A stretch of DNA of 64,000 nucleotides from Pseudogracilibacillus auburnensis (GCF_003201975.1 NZ_QJJQ01000001.1:248001-312000), one strand, 5' to 3'; counted from the first letter of the stretch, positions 45,600 to 55,554 are shown. Numbers and translations are program-made. The notes: generated by a model from the sequence alone, not told the origin.

Positions 45600-45890
45600 C
45601 ATTCCCCATGCTTGGTTTCCTCCATCTTTGAAGACCCAAAATTGATGCGTATTCCCTCCATTTTTCTGATGAGAACGGTATGATGGGCTGTGCCACGTTC
45701 CCTTCTTCCATATTTTCGCTGAAGAAGGGCACGCTGGCAATTGCCGAGGAAGGTCACGCTGGAAAACGCCGCGTCCCCTTCCTCCATTATTCTGTTAAGA
45801 ACGGTCACGAGACATCGATGGAAGCCATTCGGACATGTTTTAGGTGGATAATCGAGCCTAATCAATACGGACTTTCTTGATAAAGTCATG
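45600..45890. repeat. Degenerate repeat block after sigB
   Basis: Three diverged copies of a 60-80-base segment of the form TTCCNTCCAT...TCTGNTNAGAACGG.CACG. One contains a perfect 9-bp hairpin, CCCTTCTTC (45700-45708) and GAAGAAGGG (45721-45729), which may end the sigB transcript. It is unrelated to families A-D. 45890-46100 is AT-rich without a gene. Confidence 0.5.
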
Positions 45891-46104
45891 TCCTTTTTTC
45901 GTCCCTACCACACGCGGAAAATCACTTTTATCAAAGTATGGTATGCTTCTTAATCGTACTCTTGCATGAATCTTCTCCTATCATTTCTATGCTTATAACT
46001 TCTAATATGAGCATTTTATCTAATCTCCATCTAAACTATTTCAATTTCAATGTATTATCCTTCCTATCTTTGATAAAATGGTAATGTGGAAGGAGAGAAT
46101 GTGC

Positions 46105-48261
46105 GTGAAAAAAGAACTTATTACACTAGTTGCCAAAGAAATAAAACAGAAAGAATCAACTATTAAACAAGTTATTGAATTATTGGAAGAAGGAAATACA
46201 GTACCATTTATTGCTAGATATCGTAAAGAGGCTACAGGGGGACTGGATGAAGTAGCAATTAAAACGATTCAAGATACTTGGGGATATGCCGTTCAATTAG
46301 CAGAACGAAAAGAAGAGGTCATTCGTTTAATTGATGAACAAGGAAAATTAACCGAAGAACTCGCAAATGAAATTAATCAAGCAACTAAATTACAACGGGT
46401 AGAAGATTTATATCGTCCTTATCGACAAAAACGTCGTACAAGAGCGACCATTGCAAAAGAAAAAGGATTGGAACCACTTGCTGAGAAAGTTTTAAACCAA
46501 GAGGTCCAAGATTTATCAGGAGAAGCGGAACCATATTTTTCTGAAGAACACGAACTCCATTCAGTTGAAGAGGTACTTGAAGGTGTGAATGATATTATTG
46601 CAGAGTGGATTTCAGATGATCCTACTTATCGTGATTTTATCCGTGAAACTACGTGGAAACACGGGATTGTTCATACAGAATTAAAAGATGCAAAAAAAGA
46701 TGAGAAAGAAATTTATAAAATGTATTATGAATACGCAGAAGCCGTACGTTCACTTGTGTCTCATCGGACATTAGCAATCAATCGGGGAGAAAAAGAAGAC
46801 GTACTTCGTGTTGTTATTGAACCACCTGTCGATAAAATAAGTACATATTTAAACGAAAAAGTTGTAAAAAATGCTATTTCCGATTCTTGTATTTATGTGA
46901 TCAAAAAGGCGATTGATGATAGTTATAAACGATTGATTGAACCGTCTGTCGAAAGGGAAATTCGAAATAGGCTAACAGAAATAGCGGAAGAACAAGCGAT
47001 TAGTGTATTCTCCGAGAATTTACGAAATCTGTTACTGCAACCACCGTTAAAAGGTCGTACCATTTTAGGAGTCGATCCAGCATTTCGAACAGGCTGTAAA
47101 CTTGCTGTTGTAGATGAAACTGGGAAAATGTTTGAAATTAATGTCATTTATCCGACTGCTCCAAGAAATGATGTTGCTGGGGCGGAAAAAGTTATTCTTG
47201 ATTTAGTAGAAAAGTTTACAATCGAATTAATTGCAATCGGTAATGGTACTGCTTCAAGAGAAACGGAGCAGTTTATCGCAAATATGATTCAAAAGAATGA
47301 TCTAGAAATGCCCTATATTATTGTTAATGAAGCAGGTGCCAGTGTTTACTCTGCTTCGGAGCTTGCACGTGAGGAATTTCCGGATTTAGAAGTGGAAGAG
47401 AGAAGTGCTGTTTCCATAGCAAGACGTGTCCAAGATCCCCTTGCTGAATTAGTGAAAATTGATCCAAAGTCAATCGGAGTTGGTCAGTATCAGCATGATG
47501 TCAGTCAAAAAGAACTGAATCATTCACTTGCCTTTGTCGTTGAAACCGCAGTAAACCAAGTTGGAGTCAATGTAAATACAGCATCTAGTTCACTCTTGGA
47601 ACATGTTGCTGGACTAAGTAAAACAACTGCAAAAAATATTATTAAAGAAAGAAATGAGCTTGGAAAATTTAATAACCGTTCGCAGTTGAAAAAAGTTCCA
47701 CGACTCGGACCAAAAACATATGAACAGAGCATCGGTTTTTTAAGAATAGTTGATGGCGATCATCCACTGGATCAAACACCAATTCATCCGGAAAGCTATC
47801 GAGTAACAGAAAAATTATTAGCGGAAATCGGTTTTGGGTTGGAACAGATTGGATCAGAGAAATTACGAGAAAAACTGGCAACTGTAAACATTAGTGAAAT
47901 GGCCCAAAAGCTAGCAATAGGCGAGCCAACACTGCATGATATTATCGATGCACTTCGCCGTCCTGGTAGGGATTTACGTGATGATTTTCCACAACCAATC
48001 TTGAAGCAAAAAGTTTTATCATTAGAAGATTTAGAACAAGGGATGGAAATGGAAGGGACCGTTCGAAATGTTGTTGACTTCGGTGCTTTTGTCGATATTG
48101 GAGTCGGACAAGACGGCCTTGTACATATCTCTAAGCTAGCGAAAAAATTTGTAAAACACCCAATGGATGTCGTTTCGGTAGGAGATGTCGTTACTGTATG
48201 GGTTGATGAAGTAGATGTAAAACGAGGAAGGATTGCACTATCGATGGTAAAGTTGAAATAA
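46105..48261 (+). CDS. tex: Tex-family RNA-binding protein
   Basis: 718 aa, the normal Tex length. Tex N-terminal helical domain with 'LEEGNTVPFIARYRKEATGGLDE' (in part), YqgF-like RNase H fold 'ILGVDPAFRTGCKLAVVD', tandem helix-hairpin-helix with 'SSLLEHVAGLSKTTAKNI', and a C-terminal S1 domain 'MEGTVRNVVDFGAFVDIGVG'. GTG 46105 is 7 bases from AGGAGAG; nearer ATG codons are too close or too far. Tex influences transcription and ribosome rescue. In B. subtilis tex (ydcI) also lies shortly after sigB, so this is conserved synteny. Confidence 0.95.
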   Translation: MKKELITLVAKEIKQKESTIKQVIELLEEGNTVPFIARYRKEATGGLDEVAIKTIQDTWGYAVQLAERKEEVIRLIDEQGKLTEELANEINQATKLQRVEDLYRPYRQKRRTRATIAKEKGLEPLAEKVLNQEVQDLSGEAEPYFSEEHELHSVEEVLEGVNDIIAEWISDDPTYRDFIRETTWKHGIVHTELKDAKKDEKEIYKMYYEYAEAVRSLVSHRTLAINRGEKEDVLRVVIEPPVDKISTYLNEKVVKNAISDSCIYVIKKAIDDSYKRLIEPSVEREIRNRLTEIAEEQAISVFSENLRNLLLQPPLKGRTILGVDPAFRTGCKLAVVDETGKMFEINVIYPTAPRNDVAGAEKVILDLVEKFTIELIAIGNGTASRETEQFIANMIQKNDLEMPYIIVNEAGASVYSASELAREEFPDLEVEERSAVSIARRVQDPLAELVKIDPKSIGVGQYQHDVSQKELNHSLAFVVETAVNQVGVNVNTASSSLLEHVAGLSKTTAKNIIKERNELGKFNNRSQLKKVPRLGPKTYEQSIGFLRIVDGDHPLDQTPIHPESYRVTEKLLAEIGFGLEQIGSEKLREKLATVNISEMAQKLAIGEPTLHDIIDALRRPGRDLRDDFPQPILKQKVLSLEDLEQGMEMEGTVRNVVDFGAFVDIGVGQDGLVHISKLAKKFVKHPMDVVSVGDVVTVWVDEVDVKRGRIALSMVKLK

Positions 48262-48304
48262 GGAATTTAATAATGAGGGTTCTGTAACTAAACAGTGCTG
48301 CATT

Positions 48305-49190
48305 GCTGGATGTTCCCGCGTGCTATTTGAGTGGCTCGCGGCGCCTTCCCTCGAGCCTGAACTTTTTAGAAATGCTTAGGAAGAGGTCCGCGGCGCGCTC
48401 CCTCGATCCTGAATTTTTCAGAAATGCTTAGGAAGAGGTCCGCGGTGCGCTCCCTCGGGCCTGAACTTTTTAGAAATGCTTAGGAAGAGGTCCGCGGTGC
48501 GCTCCCTCGGGCCTGAACTTTTTAGAAATGCTTAGGAAGTGGCTCGCGGCGCCTTCCCTCGATCCTGAACTTTTTAGAAATGCTTAGGAAGAGGTCCGCG
48601 GCGCGCTCCCTCGGGCCTGAACTTTTTAGAAATGCTTAGGAAGTGGCTCGCGGCGCCCCCCTCGATCCTGAACTTTTTAGAAATGCTTAGGAAGTGGTCC
48701 GCGGCGCGCTTCCTCGATCCTGAACTTTTTAGAAATGCTTAGGAAGTGGTCCGCGGCGCGCTTCCTCGATCCTGAACTTTTTAGAAATGCTTAGGAAGTG
48801 GCTCGCGGCGCCTTCCCTCGATCCTGAACTTTTTAGAAATGCTTAGGAAGAGGTCCGCGGCGCGCTCCCTCGGGCCTGAACTTTTTAGAAATGCTTAGGA
48901 AGTGGCTCGCGGCGCCCCCCTCGATCCTGAACTTTTTAGAAATGCTTAGGAAGTGGTCCGCGGCGCGCTTCCTCGATCCTGAACTTTTTAGAAATGCTTA
49001 GGAAGTGGTCCGCGGCGCGCTTCCTCGATCCTGAACTTTTTAGAAATGCTTAGGAAGAGGCTCGCGGCGCGCTTCCTCGATCCTGAACTTTTTAGAAATG
49101 CTTAGGAAGTGGCTCGCGGCGCCTTCCCTCGATCCTGAACTTTTTAGAAATGCTTAGGAAGTGGCTCGCGGCACCCTCCCTTAGGTATGT
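48305..49190. repeat. GC-rich 52-bp x 16 tandem array
   Basis: Sixteen copies of a 52-base unit (a few 51) with an AT-rich half AACTTTTTAGAAATGCTTAG and a GC-rich half GGAAGTGGTCCGCGGCGCGC / TTCCTCGATCCTG. The GC half is self-complementary (GGAAG...CTTCC with CCGCGG inside). Two main variants (GGTCCGCGGCGCGC and GGCTCGCGGCGCC) alternate in blocks. The GC content is far above the surroundings. 49191-49650 has no gene. Confidence 0.96.
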
Positions 49191-49654
49191 TTTTAGACCA
49201 AAAGCATTAAAAGTGACTTGCGAAGTTCACCCTAGGCTACTGAAAAACATATTTTGTTTTCCCAAGGGGGAATGTCGTTTTCTTCTTTCTTGTGTACTGC
49301 TTACCGCTTTAACATCCATTCATCCCCAAAGAATCACGTTTTCTCCTTTATGCAAAACGATATCTTCTGATTTTTAAAATTCATTACATTCTGTTTATAT
49401 ATCTTTTGATGAATGATATGTAAACAACTTTACTTCAGTAAGATTCGTAGAGGAAAAAGTAGACAATCCACTTTTCGCTAGGTTACTAGTCCCAACTTGA
49501 AAATGAAATTTTATTCCAAACAAGGTTTATCGTATGTTAAATGCTCCTTATTAGTCAAAAATAATTTTTTACCGACACTGAATGACGCACCCAAAATTCT
49601 GCATGGGCAATTGTTTTATAGACCTTTTTGAACTTGGGTTTTAAACAATGTAAA

Positions 49655-49687
49655 TAAAAAAACACTGCCAGTTAAAAACTAGCAGTG
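49655..49687 (-). terminator. Terminator of the heme catalase gene
   Basis: On the minus strand CACTGCTAGTT and AACTGGCAGTG pair with one mismatch, followed by TTTTTTT. It starts 15 bases after the stop. Confidence 0.9.
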
Positions 49688-49701
49688 ATCAAGATCATTC
49701 A

Positions 49702-51198
49702 TTATTCACTTTCACTTACAGCCGCCTCTACGTCACTCATGGAGATGCCGGCTGCTTTTGCTACTCCTTCACCATATGCGGGATCGGCTTTATAGCAGTT
49801 GACAATGTGACGAATTTTAATATGATCTTCCGCCCCATCAAAGTCTGCCGCTGTATTAGTAAATAAAACCTCTTTTTGCTCATCTGACATTAAGTTAAAT
49901 AACTTTCCTGGTTGTTCATAGTAATTGTCATCATCTTCTCTAAAGTCCCAATGAGTAGCGTCTTCGTGTATAGCTAAAGGCGCCTCCATTACTCCAGGGG
50001 TTTCTTTCCATTCCCCATAGCTGTTAGGCTCATAGTGTAATGTACTTCCTAAGTTACCATCCACACGCATCGCTCCGTCACGATGGTAACTATGAAAAGG
50101 ACATTTTGGTGCGTTAACAGGAATTTGATGATGGTTTACGCCAAGGCGATAACGTTGTGCGTCACCGTAAGAGAAAAGTCTTCCTTGTAACATTTTATCT
50201 GGTGAAAATCCGATACCTGGAACGATATTTGCAGGTGTAAAAGCTACTTGTTCCACTTCTGCAAAATAGTTATCTGGATTTCTATTAAGCTCAAATTCTC
50301 CAACTTCAATTAGTGGGAAATCTTTTTTATACCATACTTTTGTAAGATCAAAAGGGTTATATGGCATCTTATTTGCCTCTTCCTCTGTCATCACTTGGAT
50401 GTACATTTTCCATTTAGGATAATTACCGTTTTCAATACTTTCATATAAATCTCTTTGATGCGTTTCTCGGTCTTTTCCAACTAATCCTTCCGCATCAGCA
50501 TTTGTAAGATTTTCAATTCCTTGCTGTGAACGCATATGGAACTTGACCCAAATTCGCTCATTATCAGCGTTGATCATACTAAATGTATGACTACCAAATC
50601 CGTGCATATGACGATATGTTTTAGGAATTCCACGATCACTCATCACGATTGTCACTTGGTGTAGTGCCTCAGGTAATGATGACCAAAAATCCCAGTTATT
50701 ATTAGGTGATCTCATATTCGTTCGTGGATCTCGTTTTACCGCATGGTTTAAATCAGGGAACTTTAAAGGATCTCGAAAGAAAAAAACAGGAGTATTATTT
50801 CCAACTAAATCCCAGTTACCTTCCTCCGTATAAAATTTTAATGCAAAACCACGAATATCACGTTCTGCATCAGCAGCACCACGTTCTCCTGCCACTGTTG
50901 AAAAGCGTGCGAACATTTCTGTTTGTTTACCAACTTCAGAGAAAATTTTTGCCTTCGTATATTTTGTAATATCATTTGTGACTGTAAATGTTCCATGTGC
51001 TCCCGAACCTTTTGCATGCATTCGCCGCTCAGGAATGACTTCTCGGTCGAAATGTGCTAATTTTTCAATCAACCAAAAATCTTGTAACAGAACTGGTCCC
51101 CTTGGACCTGCCGTCATTGAATTTTGATTATCGGCTACAGGCATACCAGCGGCAGTTGTAAGTTTTTTCTTGTCTTCCTTGTTTTGATCATTACTCAT
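49702..51198 (-). CDS. katA: Heme catalase KatA
   Basis: 498 aa clade-3 type monofunctional catalase. Distal His in '[14 protein letters not shown]', Asn in '[17 protein letters not shown]', and proximal Tyr in '[14 protein letters not shown]'. The start at 51198 ([10 protein letters not shown]) is preceded by GGAGGTG; an earlier in-frame ATG at 51237 has none. Cytoplasmic H2O2 removal. A PerR-like box about 85 bases upstream suggests peroxide control. A second, unrelated catalase lies at 54661. Confidence 0.96.
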   Translation of the reverse strand: MSNDQNKEDKKKLTTAAGMPVADNQNSMTAGPRGPVLLQDFWLIEKLAHFDREVIPERRMHAKGSGAHGTFTVTNDITKYTKAKIFSEVGKQTEMFARFSTVAGERGAADAERDIRGFALKFYTEEGNWDLVGNNTPVFFFRDPLKFPDLNHAVKRDPRTNMRSPNNNWDFWSSLPEALHQVTIVMSDRGIPKTYRHMHGFGSHTFSMINADNERIWVKFHMRSQQGIENLTNADAEGLVGKDRETHQRDLYESIENGNYPKWKMYIQVMTEEEANKMPYNPFDLTKVWYKKDFPLIEVGEFELNRNPDNYFAEVEQVAFTPANIVPGIGFSPDKMLQGRLFSYGDAQRYRLGVNHHQIPVNAPKCPFHSYHRDGAMRVDGNLGSTLHYEPNSYGEWKETPGVMEAPLAIHEDATHWDFREDDDNYYEQPGKLFNLMSDEQKEVLFTNTAADFDGAEDHIKIRHIVNCYKADPAYGEGVAKAAGISMSDVEAAVSESE

Positions 51199-51282
51199 GA
51201 AACAAAGCACCTCCACATATTTTATACAAAATAGCAACTACGCATTCATTTCACCAATTGGTTTCGTCATAAGCAAGCTACT

Positions 51283-51297
51283 TTATAATTAGTATAA
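51283..51297 (-). promoter_or_regulatory. PerR-like box upstream of katA
   Basis: TTATAATTAGTATAA differs at one position from the PerR consensus TTATAATNATTATAA. It overlaps a TATACT -10-like element on the minus strand. A second half-site, TTAATTATAATG, lies at 51305-51316. Confidence 0.7.
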
Positions 51298-51509
51298 TAT
51301 CACATTAATTATAATGAAGCAATGATTATGAACGTTTTTAAAAATCAAAAACGCAGTAAATCATATGTATACAGATGATTATTCAATAGGTTAGACAGAA
51401 TGAAATGAATAGTGGGGGGAATAATTTGAAAGCATTTTTATTAACTGTGAGGAAATAAATGATAATGAATAGTAGTCTTGAAAAGTTAAATAATAGTAAA
51501 TTGGACAAC

Positions 51510-51544
51510 TATCATATCAAAATGAAGTATTTTTTGATATGATA
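51510..51544. promoter_or_regulatory. 13-bp inverted repeat upstream of the DUF368 gene
   Basis: TATCATATCAAAA and TTTTGATATGATA are perfect 13-bp arms around a 9-base loop, ending 54 bases before the start. A -10-like TATGAT lies within the right arm. It could be an operator or an RNA hairpin; there is no T-run after it. Confidence 0.55.
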
Positions 51545-51598
51545 TCGTTATGCATAAAAGTATCAAGTCATATTCGTTTTCAAAAAGGAGATTAAAAC

Positions 51599-52405
51599 AT
51601 GGAATGGAGAAATATATATCGTGGTTTGTGTATGGGAATTAGTGACTTAGTTCCCGGAGTAAGTGGAGGTACAATTGCCGTTCTCCTTGGATTTTATCAT
51701 CAGCTTATCGACTCCATTAACCGACTTTTTTCAAGGGAATGGAAGAAACAATTAGCATTTCTTATCCCGCTAGGCATTGGAATGGGGGCTGCAATTTTTT
51801 CTTTTAGCCATTTAATGGATTGGTTACTAACTCACCATAAACAACCAACACATTTCTTTTTTATTGGTCTTATTATCGGAATATTACCTTACTTATTTCG
51901 TGAATCTGACGCAAAACATACGTTTAAATGGTACCATTACGTATTGCTTATTATCGGGATAATATTGATTAGTTTACTCCCTTTAAATCCAGATGAAGGT
52001 GCGATTATTGAACATAAAACATTGTCTATTTATTTATTATTGTTTTTCTCTGGTTTTATCGCAAGTGCTGCCATGATTTTACCTGGAATAAGTGGGTCGC
52101 TTGTATTGGTCGTTATTGGCGTATATCAAACAGTGATTCATGCGTTAACTACATTAGATTTCAAAGTCATTATCGTTGTCGGAATTGGGATTTTCCTAGG
52201 AATCATAACGATGAGTAAAATCATCCACTATTTTCTTGAACATTATCGGATCGCAACATTTGCTCTTATTATCGGACTTGTAATCGGATCTATATATGTT
52301 ATCTTCCCTGGATGGATGACAAATGTTTCTGAGTTAATTATTACTCTGATTGTATTTACTGTTGGACTTTTAACCGCATATTTATTAGGAAGAGTTGAAT
52401 ATTAA
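51599..52405 (+). CDS. popT: DUF368 membrane protein, PopT-type undecaprenyl-phosphate carrier
   Basis: 268 aa, about eight membrane segments. Two inverted-topology halves each begin with the family signature: 'GISDLVPGVSGGTIAVLLG' and 'AAMILPGISGSLVLVVIG'. DUF368 (PopT) proteins return undecaprenyl phosphate to the cytoplasmic face of the membrane for reuse in cell-wall synthesis. ATG after AAAGGAGATTAAAAC. Single gene, convergent with the glyoxalase-like gene, with a shared terminator. Confidence 0.9.
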   Translation: MEWRNIYRGLCMGISDLVPGVSGGTIAVLLGFYHQLIDSINRLFSREWKKQLAFLIPLGIGMGAAIFSFSHLMDWLLTHHKQPTHFFFIGLIIGILPYLFRESDAKHTFKWYHYVLLIIGIILISLLPLNPDEGAIIEHKTLSIYLLLFFSGFIASAAMILPGISGSLVLVVIGVYQTVIHALTTLDFKVIIVVGIGIFLGIITMSKIIHYFLEHYRIATFALIIGLVIGSIYVIFPGWMTNVSELIITLIVFTVGLLTAYLLGRVEY

Positions 52406-52438
52406 ACAGGGAACTATTTATCTGGTCCCTGTTTTTTT
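52405..52438. terminator. Terminator between popT and the glyoxalase-like gene
   Basis: AACAGGGA and TCCCTGTT form an 8-bp stem with TTTTT on the plus strand. On the minus strand the T-run is short. It fills the gap between the two convergent genes. Confidence 0.88.
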
Positions 52439-53084
52439 ACATTAAATTAATCGATAAGCTATCCTTATCTGTAAACACGATGGAAGCATTTTTAAGTGAT
52501 ATTTTATTAACTATTCTATTTTTGAACGAAAGGTTATATATCTTGGTAAAACGTTCAATCGTCGTTCCCCCATAATAAACAGTTGTAATTGCTGGGCCAT
52601 TTACTAAACTTACGTCAATTCGATCTTCCTCTGGTTGATCCCATTCAATTAAAAAAGGTAGCATTTCTTTTGATACATCATATAGTGGGAAAAGCATGCG
52701 CCATGTTAATAATGTTCCCTCAGGTGTTTTACGTTTTCCTTGGACAGGTCCAATAAAACGAATATTTACATCGTTAAAATGTTCTACAAATTCATCCAAT
52801 TTATTTGTTCGTAAAGCAAATTGAAAAGGCCCTTGTTTTCCTTTCCTTAGAATAGTGACCAAATGATTAATTAATGGGTTTTCAGACTGCTCTGCTCTTT
52901 GTAAATCCTTTATTCCGAGCCATTCTACATAACAATGGTTTGAAAAATGAGCTAAATAATTATATGTACCCCAATTTTCATGAACTCCTCCTTTCACCGA
53001 TTTAAGAGCAAATTCTTTTCCGTATTTTTCACTTGCTTCTTCAATATCAAGTCCGGAAAAAACGATGTGATCTAATGAAAGCAT
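52437..53084 (-). CDS. Glyoxalase-like (VOC superfamily) protein
   Basis: 215 aa with 'LDHIVFSGLDIEEA' at the N-terminus and 'GGVHENWGTYNYLAHF' and 'CYVEWLGI', the pattern of the Glyoxalase_3 group (His and Glu metal-type ligands). The second half is less conserved. ATG after AAAGGATTTTGCTAAT. Substrate unknown. Convergent with popT. Confidence 0.8.
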   Translation of the reverse strand: MLSLDHIVFSGLDIEEASEKYGKEFALKSVKGGVHENWGTYNYLAHFSNHCYVEWLGIKDLQRAEQSENPLINHLVTILRKGKQGPFQFALRTNKLDEFVEHFNDVNIRFIGPVQGKRKTPEGTLLTWRMLFPLYDVSKEMLPFLIEWDQPEEDRIDVSLVNGPAITTVYYGGTTIERFTKIYNLSFKNRIVNKISLKNASIVFTDKDSLSINLM

Positions 53085-53159
53085 ATTAGCAAAATCCTTT
53101 CTTTTTACTCAGTTTCCAACATTATAACAAAATGATCGTTACGATTCGCTTTTAAAACA

Positions 53160-53352
53160 ATTTTTATGTTAGTTCCTCAACTTTCGCACCAATAAAATGA
53201 GATCAAGCAGTCACTTGATCAGGCTTCGGATGCTTCCAATAATATCCTTGATAACCTTGGTATCATAAACTGTTTTCCAAAGGACGAGGAATGCAAATAC
53301 TTCTCCTACCAAATAGACTTGTTGCTCTGTTACACATGAGAACTAAACTGTG
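53160..53352 (+). repeat. Family C element, second copy
   Basis: Matches 21188-21375: CTCAACTTTCGCACCAATAA, GGATGCTTCCAATAATATC, CTTGGTAT.., CCTACCAAATAGACTTGTTG and ending AACTGTGCATAA. Here only one 20-bp-array-like unit is present, where the copy at 21 kb continues into 42 units. Confidence 0.8.
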
Positions 53353-53353
53353 C

Positions 53354-53399
53354 ATAATTCAATGTTGATATTCTAGTCGGAATATCAACATTGAATTAT
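53354..53399. other. Perfect 20-bp inverted repeat
   Basis: Arms 53354-53373 and 53380-53399 are perfectly complementary, with a 6-base loop (TAGTCG). No T-run follows on either strand. It sits exactly at the end of the family C copy. Confidence 0.9.
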
Positions 53400-53589
53400 A
53401 CGGCACGGCTATCCTCCAAATGACAGGACGTGCTCGTGCAAATTTCTACAGTGGGGCGAGGAATCACAGACCCAGGTATTGCAACAATGTTTTTCGGTGG
53501 GACGAGCATTAGCGGGGCCAAGGACGTCGCGCATTTAACCTGCCTGAAGAAAAAACGGCCTCCTTGTACAAATGTTACGTTATTAATCA

Positions 53590-53805
53590 TGCAAAGTATA
53601 AGGTAAAAGTAGCGAAGTAAGGCACGAATAGGTTCTAATCATACCCAAGTGTGAGGTAAAAGTGGGAAAGTAAGGCACGAATAGGCACTAATCATACCCA
53701 GGTATGAGGTAAAAGTAGCAAAGTAAGGCACGAATAGGTTCTAATCGTACCCAAGTAAGAAGTAAAAGTGGAAAAATAGGGTATAAATAGGTGCTAATCA
53801 TTCCA
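53590..53805. repeat. 53-bp x 4 tandem repeat
   Basis: Four copies spaced exactly 53 bases (53602, 53655, 53708, 53761) of a unit with GGTAAAAGTAGCGAAGTAAG, GCACGAATAGG and TAATCATACCCAAG. Non-coding. A family A fragment follows at 53810-53965. Confidence 0.92.
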
Positions 53806-53967
53806 GCAGGGTCTTTAGATACGTGGGACTGCGCTAAATACTAAATGATCGTCCCATCGAAGAACATTTGCTTTTCCCGCAAATCTTTACGGTGGAACGA
53901 ACGGAAGTGCAAAAGCTCTTCGATTGGGCGAGTAAGCGCAGTCCTAGGGGTCGACTGTCCTACGGAG

Positions 53968-54575
53968 TATGGGATGCTAGCTTTTGATACGGAAACTGGA
54001 AAAGAACGTTGGTTTAATGATGGAAAACATCATGGAGCAATGATAGACGGTAATACACTATATGCATTAGTAGAAACAGATGAGGATACAGATGATTATG
54101 ATAGTATGATCTTCGAATTACACCGTTACCCCGATATGACACAAATGGAAAGTGACATTATTTATTCACAAGTATTGAACATCCCTCGTAAGGAAGAGTT
54201 TGGGATCGAGCAGGATAGTGACCATTTGTATATAAAAAATTACGCAGATTTAATCTCAATTGATAAGAAGAGTGGAGATATCGCTTGGTCCATGTCTGTT
54301 GGAGAAGCACTGCAGTCTAGAAGTGATATTCTAGACAGTGATGTAAGTTATTCATTGGAAGCTGTAACAGTAACGATAAAGTATATACGTTAACAGAAGC
54401 TTGGGATCCAGAAGAACGCGAAAGTTTTAATGTAGTTTCTGTCTTTGATGCTCAAAGTGGTGAGCTGCTAGAAAATATTGAATTTGAACGCGTTTTAGAA
54501 GGAATTTATTTGGATGGAGAAACTGTCCTCGTTTTTGAAGAGGAAGACCTTTTACTCCACGAAGTTTTACAATAA
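53968..54575 (+). pseudogene. Decayed PQQ-like beta-propeller protein
   Basis: Remnant of a protein with PQQ/WD40-like propeller blades: 'LAFDTETGKERWFNDG', 'LISIDKKSGDIAWSMSVGE' and, in another frame, 'VVSVFDAQSGELLENIEFE'. The 5' part is missing: the coding signal begins right where a family A fragment ends. A frameshift near 54372-54392 moves the frame, with the first frame ending at TAA 54391 and the second continuing to TAA 54575. No start codon with ribosome site. Originally probably a secreted or lipid-anchored sensor or assembly protein. Confidence 0.8.
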
Positions 54576-54615
54576 TAGCTCGAAGCGTAATTACTAGATA
54601 ACTTGTCCATCGTAA

Positions 54616-54661
54616 AATGACTAAGGTTCAAATTGAGTACCAACTGAACCTTAGTCATTTT
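54616..54661. terminator. Bidirectional terminator next to Mn catalase
   Basis: AATGACTAAGGTTC and GAACCTTAGTCATT are perfect 14-bp arms, followed by TTTC on the plus strand and TTTTAC on the minus strand. It ends the Mn catalase gene. Confidence 0.8.
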
Positions 54662-55554
54662 CAAATGTTCTCCATTAACCGTTTAGCGATATGTTGAAAC
54701 TCTTCTGGCCCTATTCCTGGAGCAAATTCTTCTGGAAGCTCATCTAAATCTGGAATTGGCGCTCCTTCTGGTGTTCCTTCTTCAACGACGAGCGGCTCAC
54801 CATTCAACGGATTCGTCCCTTTCCATATCTTTCTAATACCTTCATAATCTCCTTCATTATTCCACGTAAATAAGACGTTTCCGACACCTTGCTCTTCATA
54901 TTTTCTTGCATGGTCAAATTGATTGTTATCTACATTGGGAATAGGGAGCATTTTACTAACATCGACTCCAGTTGCAATTTCTAAAGCTTTCGCATATGCA
55001 AGAATATGAACACCACCCCGGACAAGCAAATAACCGATCATTTCTCTTGCTGTCGGATGATCTGTCATTTCATATACACGCATTTTATGTGTTCTTGCGC
55101 CAATTTCTAAAAAGTAATTATGAAGTAAATCAAGTACTAAATTCCCACTTGTAAAAACGTAGGTGCCGTTCCAGGGAAAACCCATCGAATCACTTGCAAG
55201 GGCTGTTTGTGCACTTGCGATAAAATGATTTGTATTTCGTTTGTCTGTCGCATTTTGCATCGGAGTAATATCAGGGTCTCCAGTAAAGGTAGTGCCTTTT
55301 TGCACTAAATTGATTGTATTTGCTACAAGTTCTACATGACCAAACTCTTCTGCGGTAATACTTGCTACTAGATCATAAAAAGGTTTTAACTTCTTTTTTC
55401 CGCGAAAGTTAAATGATTGATACATATAATTATTTAATGTTGACATCTCCCCGAACTTGCCTCCGAGCAAATCCTGAACTGCCGCAGCCGCATTTGCATC
55501 ACCATATTCAGGGGTAGGAAGTTCGATTAATAATTTATTCACCCGCTTAAACAT
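54661..55554 (-). CDS. Manganese catalase
   Basis: 297 aa non-heme di-manganese catalase with a four-helix bundle. Ligand residues are visible in order: Glu in 'KFGEMSTLNNY', Glu-x-x-His in 'TAEEFGHVEL', Glu in 'YFLEIGARTH' and His in 'RGGVHILAYA'. ATG 55554 (MFKRVNKLL) follows GGAGG by 11 bases; the ATG at 55572 overlaps that site. It resembles B. subtilis YdbD and spore-coat CotJC. It is 55-75 bases after a YuzF-like gene on the same strand, probably one operon, with a SigK-like promoter upstream. Confidence 0.93.
   Translation of the reverse strand: MFKRVNKLLIELPTPEYGDANAAAAVQDLLGGKFGEMSTLNNYMYQSFNFRGKKKLKPFYDLVASITAEEFGHVELVANTINLVQKGTTFTGDPDITPMQNATDKRNTNHFIASAQTALASDSMGFPWNGTYVFTSGNLVLDLLHNYFLEIGARTHKMRVYEMTDHPTAREMIGYLLVRGGVHILAYAKALEIATGVDVSKMLPIPNVDNNQFDHARKYEEQGVGNVLFTWNNEGDYEGIRKIWKGTNPLNGEPLVVEEGTPEGAPIPDLDELPEEFAPGIGPEEFQHIAKRLMENI

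Noticed and set aside
45600-45890. rsbX or another gene after sigB
   Set aside because: The frames there are interrupted and consist of diverged repeats; no PP2C motifs are visible.
48305-49190. CRISPR or coding repeat
   Set aside because: No variable spacers; the 52-base period breaks the frame and stops occur in all frames.
49150-49377. 75-codon frame after the 52-bp array
   Set aside because: It begins inside the last repeat unit, with no ribosome site and no recognisable domain.
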